Made by a program: the position numbers and the translations under genes. The notes under the pieces are model-generated. The model searched no databases, was not told the origin of the DNA, and was given only the letters and a program-made list of their open reading frames with translations. Source: UBA3941 sp035647175 (GTDB taxonomy: Bacteria > Bacillota > Clostridia > Caldicoprobacterales > UBA3941). Taken from it: a DNA stretch of 5,511 bases. The stretch is taken from the NCBI GenBank assembly GCA_035647175.1, contig DASRNX010000178.1:1-5511 (forward strand), given 5' to 3'. Each line of letters begins with the position of its first letter. Positions within the stretch are counted from its first letter, which is position 1. Positions 1 to 4,609 of this stretch are shown here, piece by piece.

Positions 1-101
1 TAGTAAACTCTGGCTTAGTATAATATTACAATAATCCGGGGATCATTGCACGGTTTTTTCGCACTTTTGCCCCAAAATTCTGCGGACTATCGGGAATCAA
101 C

Positions 102-130
102 TTGCGACCCCCAGGTACCCATAGTATACT
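102..130 (+). promoter_or_regulatory. Possible sigma-A promoter upstream of nitroreductase
   Basis: TTGCGA at 102-107 and TATACT at 125-130 are separated by 17 bp. The -10 box matches the consensus at five of six positions and the -35 box at four of six. The -10 box lies inside the palindrome at 121-132, so a protein bound there would block this promoter. The implied 5' leader of the nitroreductase mRNA would be about 180 nt, which is long. An extended -10 (TGC-TGTAAT, 230-238) nearer the gene is an alternative, though it lacks a -35 box. Confidence 0.35.
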
Positions 131-132
131 AT
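121..132. promoter_or_regulatory. 12-bp perfect palindrome, possible operator
   Basis: ATAGTATACTAT is its own reverse complement and covers the candidate -10 box TATACT. Together with the similar site at 219-230 it fits the pattern ATAG-N4-CTAT. A dimeric repressor is the obvious reading, but no regulator gene is visible in the window, so the role is inferred. Confidence 0.35.
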
Positions 133-218
133 ATTAGGGGCATAATAACCCGGCGGTCACCAAAATTTGCTTTTGAAGGGTTTAAAAAGCTGCCGGTTCA
201 AATACGCAACCTATGGGA

Positions 219-230
219 ATAGACATCTAT
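219..230. promoter_or_regulatory. Second ATAG-N4-CTAT palindrome, possible operator
   Basis: ATAGACATCTAT has 5-bp inverted arms (ATAGA/TCTAT) around a central CA. It shares the outer ATAG and CTAT of the site at 121-132, centre to centre 98 bp apart, and directly abuts the possible extended -10 element at 230-238. Its position upstream of the nitroreductase suggests control of that gene, by inference only. Confidence 0.3.
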
Positions 231-305
231 GCTGTAATTTTTAATAACGGTAGTCTTTGACACACTTTTAACACCGGGTGCTTTGGTTGCCTTAACTAAT
301 AAAGC

Positions 306-311
306 AAGGAG
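306..311 (+). promoter_or_regulatory. Ribosome binding site setting the TTG start of the nitroreductase
   Basis: AAGGAG is followed by nine bases and then TTG at 321. No ATG or GTG in this frame lies nearby, and the protein read from this TTG begins like NfsA/FRP family members (residues 1-15 carry the family's His-Arg-x-Ile-Arg near position 11). The site therefore decides the start. Confidence 0.8.
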
Positions 312-320
312 TGGAAGATA

Positions 321-1070
321 TTGAACTACACAATACAAAAACAATTAAATCATAGGACTATTAGGGCATGGAAGGACAAGGCTGTTGAAGCTGATATCTT
401 GAATACCCTTTTCGATGTGGCTAATCGTACTGCCAGCAGCGTCGGGATGCAATCCTACAGCATTATACGGGTTACTGATCCCGAAAAAAGGGACAGAATC
501 AGTAAGGTATGTAATCAGGCCTATGTAAAGGATGTCCCCGAACTTTTAATATTCCTTGTGGATATATTCCGTAATTCCCAGATAGCGATGGAGCAGGGCC
601 AATCAAGTCCTAACAAAAGCACTATGGATAAGTTCTTCCAGGGCTTTACCGACGGAGCAATCGCCTGCCAAAACCTTGTAAATGCGGCGGAATCTTTTGG
701 TCTGGGCACAGTCTATTTCGGGAGTATACTAAATGACCCCGAAGTGGTTATCGATGTACTGGGGCTTCCTAAACTAACATTTCCTGTTATAGGCCTGGGA
801 ATTGGCTATCCTGACGAGGATCCGCAGCTAAAACCTCGGATGGATATAGACCTAAAGGTATTTGAAAACGAGTATATAATCCGGGACAACTATCTAAAGG
901 CCATAAAGGAATATGACAGGGAAATGAAGACCTATTATGATCTAAGGGATGTCTCAAAGCCCCTGGATGAGTTCAGTAAACAGGTTGTTTCTTTCCTAGG
1001 CGGCGATAACCCTAAAAGAAGCAGGATACTTGATATAATCGAAAAGCAGGGCTTCATTTTAAAAAGATAG
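321..1070 (+). CDS. FMN-dependent NADPH nitroreductase, NfsA/FRP type
   Basis: This is a cytoplasmic flavoprotein that reduces nitro compounds, quinones or free flavin with NAD(P)H by a two-electron mechanism. At 249 residues it has the usual length for the oxygen-insensitive NfsA/FRP/NfrA subgroup. The sequence shows the N-terminal FMN phosphate-binding HRTIR (residues 11-15), the ASSVGMQSYSIIRVTD stretch (38-53), NQAYV (65-69), AAESFGLGTVYFGSI (122-136), the IGLGIGYP segment (157-164), KPR (171-173, flavin contact in NfsA) and the family's C-terminal helical extension ending in GFILKR. The start is TTG with a good ribosome binding site. The gene stands alone and converges on the phosphodiesterase gene. 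The substrate cannot be read from sequence: flavin reductase, NfrA-like disulfide or nitro reductase all remain possible. Family assignment is secure. Confidence 0.93.
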   Translation: MNYTIQKQLNHRTIRAWKDKAVEADILNTLFDVANRTASSVGMQSYSIIRVTDPEKRDRISKVCNQAYVKDVPELLIFLVDIFRNSQIAMEQGQSSPNKSTMDKFFQGFTDGAIACQNLVNAAESFGLGTVYFGSILNDPEVVIDVLGLPKLTFPVIGLGIGYPDEDPQLKPRMDIDLKVFENEYIIRDNYLKAIKEYDREMKTYYDLRDVSKPLDEFSKQVVSFLGGDNPKRSRILDIIEKQGFILKR

Positions 1071-1076
1071 AGCTTT

Positions 1077-1100
1077 AAAGGATCTAGGGCCCCTTTCTCT
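1077..1100 (+). terminator. Weak terminator candidate after nitroreductase
   Basis: AAAGG (1077-1081) pairs with CCTTT (1092-1096) across a 10-nt loop, seven bases past the stop codon, followed by a pyrimidine run (CTCTTCT) rather than a pure T tract. The stem is only 5 bp. The much stronger hairpin at 1157-1212 may be the real 3' end. Confidence 0.25.
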
Positions 1101-1101
1101 T

Positions 1102-1284
1102 CTACCCCCCTGTAACTACATAATGGTTATTATCCGGAAGGTATTGCGGGTCTACTTTAACCACTATCTCTGGTGTCATAATGATCATGCTGACGCCAAG
1201 GATAGTGGTTAATTTTGGTACAACCTGCTTTACGGGTGATGATTGTCCTATCAAGACCCACAGGTCACATTTCCCCCGCCCAAA
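1102..1284 (-). CDS. Doubtful small open frame in phase with and directly after the phosphodiesterase stop
   Basis: After the TAA of the phosphodiesterase gene the same minus-strand frame stays open for 60 codons to a TAG at 1104-1102. The conceptual peptide includes LIGQSSPVKQVVPKLTTILG, then a hydrophobic run VSMIIMTPEIVVKV, and ends DNNHYVVTGG. Codon choice looks protein-like, but I recognise no family. No ATG stands near the beginning; TTG at 1254 or ATG at 1188 are possible internal starts, and a G-rich run at 1273-1277 is too far from either to be a convincing ribosome binding site. It could be a small membrane-associated peptide, a former C-terminal extension cut off by a nonsense change, or chance. 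The hairpin at 1157-1212 overlaps it and argues for non-coding use. Confidence 0.22.
   Translation of the reverse strand, partial: FGRGKCDLWVLIGQSSPVKQVVPKLTTILGVSMIIMTPEIVVKVDPQYLPDNNHYVVTGG
1157..1212 (+). ncRNA. Long RNA hairpin in the convergent intergenic region
   Basis: TTAACCACTATC (1157-1168) and GATAGTGGTTAA (1201-1212) are a perfect 12-bp inverted repeat. Inside it, 1171-1178 pairs with 1191-1198 (8 bp), leaving one mismatch between the stems and a 12-nt loop. As plus-strand RNA two further positions pair as G-U (1169-1200, 1174-1195); on the minus strand these would be A-C mismatches. Pairing therefore favours a plus-strand transcript, for example the 3' end of the nitroreductase mRNA. 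Only TTTT follows (1213-1216), so it is not a classic terminator. A tiny palindromic repeat flanked by TA is an alternative. Confidence 0.5.
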
Positions 1285-2058
1285 TTAACGACCCAATATA
1301 CTTATGCCCTCCCAATCCCTATCGGGGGCTATACCTAGAATATGGGTTACAGTTGGGGCTATATCTAAGATAGTAGGAGATCCGGCTATATTTTCCGGGA
1401 TCCCCTTTCCATGGATAATTATGGGGATGGTCATATCCTCAGGCATATCACTGCCGTGGCTCCTGTCGTGGCCGCCATGGTCAGCGGTAATGATAAAGGT
1501 GTAGGCGCCCTTTGTGGCATCAATGACCCTTTCTATACAGGAAACCGCATTGTTGACAGTGTCTTTATACTCCTTACCCATCCATCCATGCTTGTGTCCA
1601 ATTTCGTCGGTTTCACCAAGATACAGGAAGATAAAATCGGGTTCCGATTCTTCGGCCAGTTTTATGGCCTCGTCCGTTAAAATATTGTCGCTATTTTCAT
1701 GGTCACCCAGGGCCAGATAAAGGCTTTTGGTCAGGGTGCCGGGTTTGCCCAAATCCCTTAACTCTTCCCAATTATAAAAGGAGGCGGATTTTTTATTGTT
1801 CTGAGCCAGCACATCAAATATTCCCTTGACGGGGCGCACCTGGGGAACCCAGGTATTGGTTAGAATACCATGCCGGTCTGCAGGGACGCTATGGAACAAG
1901 GACATATGGCAAGGCAGGGTCACCGAGGGCATTATAGTTTGGGAATCCATAAAAGTGCAGGAACTTTCTAGAAGATGGGGTACATATGGATTTTCGCATT
2001 CCAGTAAACCGTCGGGGCGCATGCCGTCTACTAATATTAAAATCACCTTGTTTTTCAA
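1285..2058 (-). CDS. Small type I phosphodiesterase/nucleotide pyrophosphatase, alkaline phosphatase superfamily
   Basis: This is a two-metal hydrolase of phosphomonoesters or diesters. All seven expected metal and nucleophile residues are visible: Asp11 (in LILVDGMRPDG), the nucleophile Thr47 (in MPSVTLPCHMS), Asp151 and His155 (in GETDEIGHKHGW), Asp193 and His194 (in ITADHGGHDRSHG) and His201. The HG at 63-64 followed by a Thr/Asn-rich turn is also typical. At 257 residues it is a compact form with little cap domain, and it has no signal peptide, so it probably acts in the cytoplasm. The substrate (nucleotide, sugar phosphate or phosphonate) is unknown. The start is TTG, with GAGG eight bases upstream and an in-frame TAG shortly before, so no earlier start is available. 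It lies behind tRNA-Ser and its terminator and is probably transcribed separately. Confidence 0.88.
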   Translation of the reverse strand: MKNKVILILVDGMRPDGLLECENPYVPHLLESSCTFMDSQTIMPSVTLPCHMSLFHSVPADRHGILTNTWVPQVRPVKGIFDVLAQNNKKSASFYNWEELRDLGKPGTLTKSLYLALGDHENSDNILTDEAIKLAEESEPDFIFLYLGETDEIGHKHGWMGKEYKDTVNNAVSCIERVIDATKGAYTFIITADHGGHDRSHGSDMPEDMTIPIIIHGKGIPENIAGSPTILDIAPTVTHILGIAPDRDWEGISILGR

Positions 2059-2066
2059 TGTAATAT

Positions 2067-2070
2067 CCTC
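2067..2070 (-). promoter_or_regulatory. Ribosome binding site for the phosphodiesterase TTG start
   Basis: GAGG on the minus strand lies eight bases before the TTG at 2058. The nearest upstream in-frame ATG is separated from the gene by a TAG, so this site fixes the start. A TTGTAA-N18-TATAGA promoter-like pair (2105-2076) would place transcription at the ribosome binding site itself and is therefore doubtful; GATAAT at 2120-2115 is a better placed but unsupported -10 box. Confidence 0.6.
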
Positions 2071-2136
2071 AACTTTCTATACCATTTTTACGGATTGTTT
2101 TACAATACAGCTTTATTATCCCTTACAGAAAAGTCA

Positions 2137-2177
2137 TATAGGTTTTCCATTGCACTACCGCTAAAAGAAAACCTGTG
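2137..2177. repeat. Inverted repeat between tRNA-Ser terminator and phosphodiesterase
   Basis: AGGTTTTC (2140-2147) and GAAAACCT (2167-2174) are perfect 8-bp inverted arms around 19 bp; as plus-strand RNA the pairing extends outwards by three more positions with two G-U pairs. No T tract follows on either strand, so it is not an obvious terminator. It lies just upstream of where a phosphodiesterase promoter would be expected and may be an operator or a leader hairpin. Confidence 0.35.
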
Positions 2178-2216
2178 AAAATAAAAACGACCCCCCATAT
2201 AAACAGAGAAGTCGTT
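2178..2216 (-). terminator. Intrinsic terminator of tRNA-Ser
   Basis: Read on the minus strand, AACGACTTCTC (2216-2206) pairs with GGGGGGTCGTT (2196-2186): six Watson-Crick pairs at the base and five more with G-U wobbles, around a 9-nt loop. A TTTTATTTT run follows at once. It begins 10 bases after the tRNA 3' end and separates the tRNA from the phosphodiesterase gene. Confidence 0.8.
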
Positions 2217-2226
2217 ACATCACAGA

Positions 2227-2314
2227 TGGCGGAGGGTTAGGGATTCGAACCCTAGATACCTTGCGGTACACTGGTTTTCGAGACCAGCTCCTTCAGCCTC
2301 TCGGACAACCCTCC
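2227..2314 (-). tRNA. tRNA-Ser (anticodon CGA), CCA encoded
   Basis: A complete class II tRNA folds on the minus strand. The acceptor stem is GGAGGGT/ACCCTCC, followed by discriminator G and a genomically encoded CCA (2229-2227). The anticodon arm is CTGGT-CTCGAAA-ACCAG, giving anticodon CGA for the serine codon UCG. The long variable arm TACC-GCAA-GGTA is diagnostic of serine rather than a class I tRNA, and the T arm is TAGGG-TTCGAAT-CCCTA. The transcript is 88 nt including CCA. The discriminator G and variable arm are what seryl-tRNA synthetase recognises. The gene follows tadA by about 106 bp on the same strand, so it may be cotranscribed or have its own promoter, none of which is clear; a strong terminator follows. 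Confidence 0.97.
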
Positions 2315-2371
2315 ATATTTATATGTCCCTTATGATAAATCCTTATATGAAATATCTTAAAAAGGTAATAT

Positions 2372-2393
2372 CTATACAAGGTATGCTATACAA
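2372..2393 (-). repeat. Short tandem TTGTATAG repeat upstream of tRNA-Ser
   Basis: On the minus strand TTGTATAG occurs twice with a 14-bp period (2393-2386 and 2379-2372), in the 106-bp gap between tadA and tRNA-Ser. It could contain a promoter element: TTGTAT and TATTAC are 17 bp apart, a weak match. It could also be chance in AT-rich DNA. Confidence 0.25.
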
Positions 2394-2420
2394 AAAGTTT
2401 ATTTTTAAAGGTATCAGCTT

Positions 2421-2885
2421 CTAAAGTCTCTGATCTCTTTTTCGGCGAAAAAAATCCTTAATTATCTGCGCACATTCATTCCCAAGGATCCCTTCTACTA
2501 CCTCTAATCTATGGTTAAATCGTTGATCCCGAACTAAATCGTAGAGACTTCCTGCACATCCGGATTTAGGGTCCTTGGCTCCAAATACGAGTCTTTCCAA
2601 CCTCCCCTGAACCATAGCCCCAGCGCACATTGGACACGGTTCAATGGTAACATAAATCTCACAACCCGTCAATCTCCAGCTTTTAACTTCCAGAGCCGCT
2701 TTTTGTATCGCTATAATTTCTGCATGAAGGACAGGATTTTGGTCCTTCTCCCTTAGGTTATGCCCTCTTGCAATTATTTTGTTATTCCTCACTATTACAG
2801 CGCCTACAGGTACTTCACCCAAATCATAAGCCTTCTGGGCCTCCTTTAAGGCCTCCCTCATAAACATCTCATACAATGACTTCAC
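2421..2885 (-). CDS. tadA: tRNA-specific adenosine deaminase TadA
   Basis: TadA deaminates A34 to inosine in the anticodon of tRNA-Arg(ACG), allowing one tRNA to read CGU, CGC and CGA. The zinc deaminase signature is complete: His54-Ala-Glu56 (HAE, with Glu as proton shuttle) and PCPMC at 83-87 giving Cys84 and Cys87 as zinc ligands. The motifs GEVPVGAVIV (23-32), GHNLRE (41-46), SWRLTGCEIYVTIEP and the C-terminal DQRFNHRLEVVEGIL and FFRRKR match bacterial TadA rather than cytidine or guanine deaminases. Length (154 residues) is typical. The GTG at 2885 has AGGA almost touching it; the TTG at 2876 (codon 4) lies 10 bases after that AGGA and may be the real start, giving 151 residues. It is transcribed from the promoter at 2945-2917 and lies ahead of tRNA-Ser, a neighbourhood known from other Firmicutes. 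Confidence 0.96.
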   Translation of the reverse strand: MKSLYEMFMREALKEAQKAYDLGEVPVGAVIVRNNKIIARGHNLREKDQNPVLHAEIIAIQKAALEVKSWRLTGCEIYVTIEPCPMCAGAMVQGRLERLVFGAKDPKSGCAGSLYDLVRDQRFNHRLEVVEGILGNECAQIIKDFFRRKRDQRL

Positions 2886-2916
2886 ATCCTAAACCATAAG
2901 ATGGGATACAGTCGAT

Positions 2917-2945
2917 ATTATGGCATATTTTCCACGCAATATCAA
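2917..2945 (-). promoter_or_regulatory. Sigma-A promoter of tadA
   Basis: On the minus strand TTGATA (2945-2940) and CATAAT (2922-2917) are exactly 17 bp apart, each matching consensus at five of six positions, and the -10 box has a TGn extension. Transcription would begin near 2910, giving a leader of about 25 nt before tadA. It is the best promoter in the window. Confidence 0.75.
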
Positions 2946-3008
2946 TAATGAAGTTTTAAAATACGATTCAATAGGTTAAGTGCCAATTTTTATGATATAA
3001 AGTTTCTG

Positions 3009-3033
3009 AAGCGCCTACTTACTAGGCGTTTTT
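3009..3033 (+). terminator. Plus-strand intrinsic terminator without an upstream gene
   Basis: AAGCGCCTA (3009-3017) pairs with TAGGCGTTT (3023-3031), nine pairs with one G-U, around the loop CTTAC and running into TTTTT (3029-3033). On the minus strand no T run follows, so the direction is plus. Yet no plus-strand gene lies between nitroreductase and this point; tadA to the left is on the other strand. It may end a small RNA or act as an attenuator in a long leader of the protease gene. Confidence 0.6.
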
Positions 3034-3047
3034 GATAGCTTCTAATC

Positions 3048-3077
3048 GTGTCACAATTTAATCCCCCCTCATATTAT
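3048..3077 (+). promoter_or_regulatory. Tentative promoter of the protease gene
   Basis: GTGTCA (3048-3053) and TATTAT (3072-3077) are 18 bp apart. The -10 box matches five of six positions and the -35 box four of six. Transcription from about 3084 would place the alternative hairpins at 3097-3138 in a leader of about 90 nt. TATAAA at 3161-3166 is a second possible -10 box that would give an almost leaderless mRNA. Confidence 0.3.
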
Positions 3078-3096
3078 ATATCAGAGATATCTACCA

Positions 3097-3138
3097 GGTT
3101 TTTATCAGGCTAAAAACCCCCATGAAAGGGCCTAGCCT
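3097..3138 (+). promoter_or_regulatory. Mutually exclusive hairpins ahead of the protease gene
   Basis: GGTTTTTA (3097-3104) pairs perfectly with TAAAAACC (3111-3118) around TCAGGC. Alternatively AGGCTA (3107-3112) pairs with TAGCCT (3133-3138), enclosing a small CCC-ATGAAA-GGG stem (3119-3130). The two folds share bases 3111-3112 and cannot both form fully. No T tract follows on the plus strand, so if functional it would act on mRNA stability or translation rather than as a simple terminator. Confidence 0.35.
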
Positions 3139-3175
3139 AAAATCGATATCTTACAAATTTTATAAATAGAACAAT

Positions 3176-4480
3176 TTGTTTGCCTTCTTAGAATCAAACA
3201 GATTGTTTATCCAATCAGAATATACAGCGACAGATGAATTATCAGCAATAGTAAAAGAGGGGGGAATAGTTATAATTACAAGAAGAGCAATACTAAAAAA
3301 GATAGATCCGGAACTAATGAAAACCATGAGCGCCATGTCTGAACAAACTGTCTCTATAATACTACATTCCCATGGTGGCTGTGATAATAGATGTCAAGAG
3401 ATTTTAGATAAGCTTGGCGGTGAGGTTAAGTATGAATATCCCCTTATTGACAGTTTTAGCGTGGAGATATCCTCGTCCAAACTTATGGAATTAGCTTCAG
3501 CCAGATATGTAAGATATATAGCGGCTGATGTCTCTGTCAATGCCCAGATGGATATCGCTTCACAAGAGATAAAATCCAATGTGCTCAATAAATCAGGATA
3601 TAAAGGCAAGGGTATTGGTATAGCAATTATAGATACGGGAATTTATCCCCATGCCGACTTTTTAAGACCGGGCAATAGAATAAAGGAATTCAAAGATTTC
3701 GTGGATAAAAAGGATTCTCCCTACGACGACAACGGCCATGGCAGTTTTGTAGCCGGTGTCGCGGCGGGGAATGGTTACCTTTCGCGGGGAAAGTACCAAG
3801 GGATAGCACCTGAGGCGGATATTATAGCCTTAAAGGCTTTAAACAAGGACGGAAGCGGCAATACTTCCGATATCTTAGCCGCTATACAATGGGTCGCTGA
3901 TCATCAAAAGGAAAATAACATCAAGGTGCTATCCATGTCCCTAGGGACTGATGCAAACAGGCTATCCGGCAATGACTCCATGGTAAGGGCGGTAGAAGCC
4001 CTATGGGATAGGGATATAACTGTTGTGGTTGCTGCCGGAAATTCAGGCCCAAAGCCTTCCACAATTACCTCCCCCGGTATCAGCCCAAAGGTAATCACCG
4101 TAGGTGCCGTGGATGACAAAAGAACCCCAAACATATCCGATGATACCATAGCGGAATTTTCCAGTAGGGGTCCTGTGGGCATACGCATCAAACCCGACGT
4201 AACTGCACCGGGCGTAAAGGTGGTTTCCGTTAATAGCAATAAGGACTATAAATCTGGACAGAGAAATATTACCTCTACGGTGCCATATACCACTATGTCG
4301 GGTACATCGGTAGCTACTCCAATGGTGTCGGGCTCAGCGGCAGTATTATTGCAAAAATATCCATCATGGACACCGAGGCAAGTGAAGGGTGCCCTAATGG
4401 ATAACGCCGTACCAATTGTAAAAAACAACAATGCGGAAGGACGCGGATTAATCGATCTAGAAAGAGTTACCAGAGATTAG
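3176..4480 (+). CDS. AprX-like subtilisin-family serine protease (S8)
   Basis: This is a peptidase with a complete catalytic triad: Asp153 (AIIDTGIYPHAD), His188 (DDNGHGSFVAG) and Ser378 (MSGTSVATPM), plus the oxyanion Asn289 (VAAGNSGP). The substrate-binding strand is VLSMSLG (251-257), and ITSPGISPKVITVGAVDD (297-314) and FSSRGP (328-333) are typical of the AprX and clostridial S8 branch. Residues about 58-123 resemble the I9-type propeptide or chaperone-like region; the first 57 are lineage specific. There is no signal peptide, membrane anchor or C-terminal extra domain, and the 434 residues are close to the roughly 440 of Bacillus AprX, so the enzyme is probably intracellular or released without a Sec signal. 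The start is TTG; an in-frame TAG at 3167-3169 prevents an earlier one, and no ribosome binding site is visible. The next ATG is codon 48. It is monocistronic with a clear terminator. Confidence 0.93.
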   Translation: MFAFLESNRLFIQSEYTATDELSAIVKEGGIVIITRRAILKKIDPELMKTMSAMSEQTVSIILHSHGGCDNRCQEILDKLGGEVKYEYPLIDSFSVEISSSKLMELASARYVRYIAADVSVNAQMDIASQEIKSNVLNKSGYKGKGIGIAIIDTGIYPHADFLRPGNRIKEFKDFVDKKDSPYDDNGHGSFVAGVAAGNGYLSRGKYQGIAPEADIIALKALNKDGSGNTSDILAAIQWVADHQKENNIKVLSMSLGTDANRLSGNDSMVRAVEALWDRDITVVVAAGNSGPKPSTITSPGISPKVITVGAVDDKRTPNISDDTIAEFSSRGPVGIRIKPDVTAPGVKVVSVNSNKDYKSGQRNITSTVPYTTMSGTSVATPMVSGSAAVLLQKYPSWTPRQVKGALMDNAVPIVKNNNAEGRGLIDLERVTRD

Positions 4481-4497
4481 TTCATGCTAAATAGAAG

Positions 4498-4543
4498 GGC
4501 TGCCCCCTCTTTTAATAATATATTGAAAAGGGGTGGCCTTTTT
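4498..4543 (+). terminator. Intrinsic terminator of the protease gene
   Basis: GCCCCCTCTTTT (4502-4513) pairs with AAAAGGGGTGGC (4526-4537), twelve positions with one mismatch and one G-U, around a 12-nt AT-rich loop. TTTTT (4539-4543) follows one base later. It lies 21 bases after the stop codon. On the minus strand the downstream bases are less T-rich, so it serves mainly the protease. Confidence 0.85.
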
Positions 4544-4572
4544 ATATCCACTGGAAAAATGCTACCTGCGCT

Positions 4573-4601
4573 ATGGGATCGGCTAAGCCATACAATCCCA
4601 T
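4573..4601 (-). terminator. Possible hairpin downstream of the transporter gene
   Basis: ATGGGAT (4573-4579) and ATCCCAT (4595-4601) form a perfect 7-bp stem, with a small GGC/GCC palindrome in the loop. Read on the minus strand it begins nine bases after the transporter's stop; a T run (ATTTTT) comes only about 13 bases after the stem, so termination is uncertain. It may protect the mRNA 3' end. Confidence 0.35.
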
Positions 4602-4609
4602 GTCCTGCC

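Larger units (their letters stand above)
1..320. other. Intergenic region with no recognised gene; operator-like palindromes near the right end
   Basis: I recognise no gene here. The plus strand is open in one frame from 19 to a stop at 220-222 (about 67 codons), but it has no ATG, no ribosome binding site, and its conceptual product resembles nothing I know. The minus strand is interrupted by stops. The stretch contains two 12-bp palindromes (121-132 and 219-230), a possible promoter around the first, and a CCGGC/GCCGG pairing (150-154 with 192-196) that could close a loose stem in a leader. It may be an untranslated upstream region of the nitroreductase gene plus the decayed end of an unknown neighbour to the left. 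Confidence 0.5.

Noticed and set aside
193..206. CGGTTCAAATAC resembling a tRNA T arm
   Set aside because: The flanking bases do not pair as a T stem and no acceptor or anticodon arm can be built around it.
257..262. Perfect TTGACA -35 box upstream of the nitroreductase
   Set aside because: No -10-like hexamer lies 16-18 bp downstream (280-285 reads GCTTTG).
1304..1720. Several plus-strand open frames of 66-89 codons
   Set aside because: They lie inside the phosphodiesterase gene on the other strand, which has all catalytic motifs; they are antisense shadows.
1826..2164. Plus-strand open frame of 112 codons
   Set aside because: Its first two thirds are antisense to the phosphodiesterase and the rest runs through its upstream region; the product has no recognisable motif or ribosome binding site.
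3097..3130. Minus-strand terminator (CCC-TTTCAT-GGG then TTTTT)
   Set aside because: The stem is only about 3 bp and no minus-strand gene lies upstream of it in the window before the convergent transporter and the protease.
3904..4239. Minus-strand open frame of 111 codons
   Set aside because: Antisense to the conserved catalytic core of the protease.
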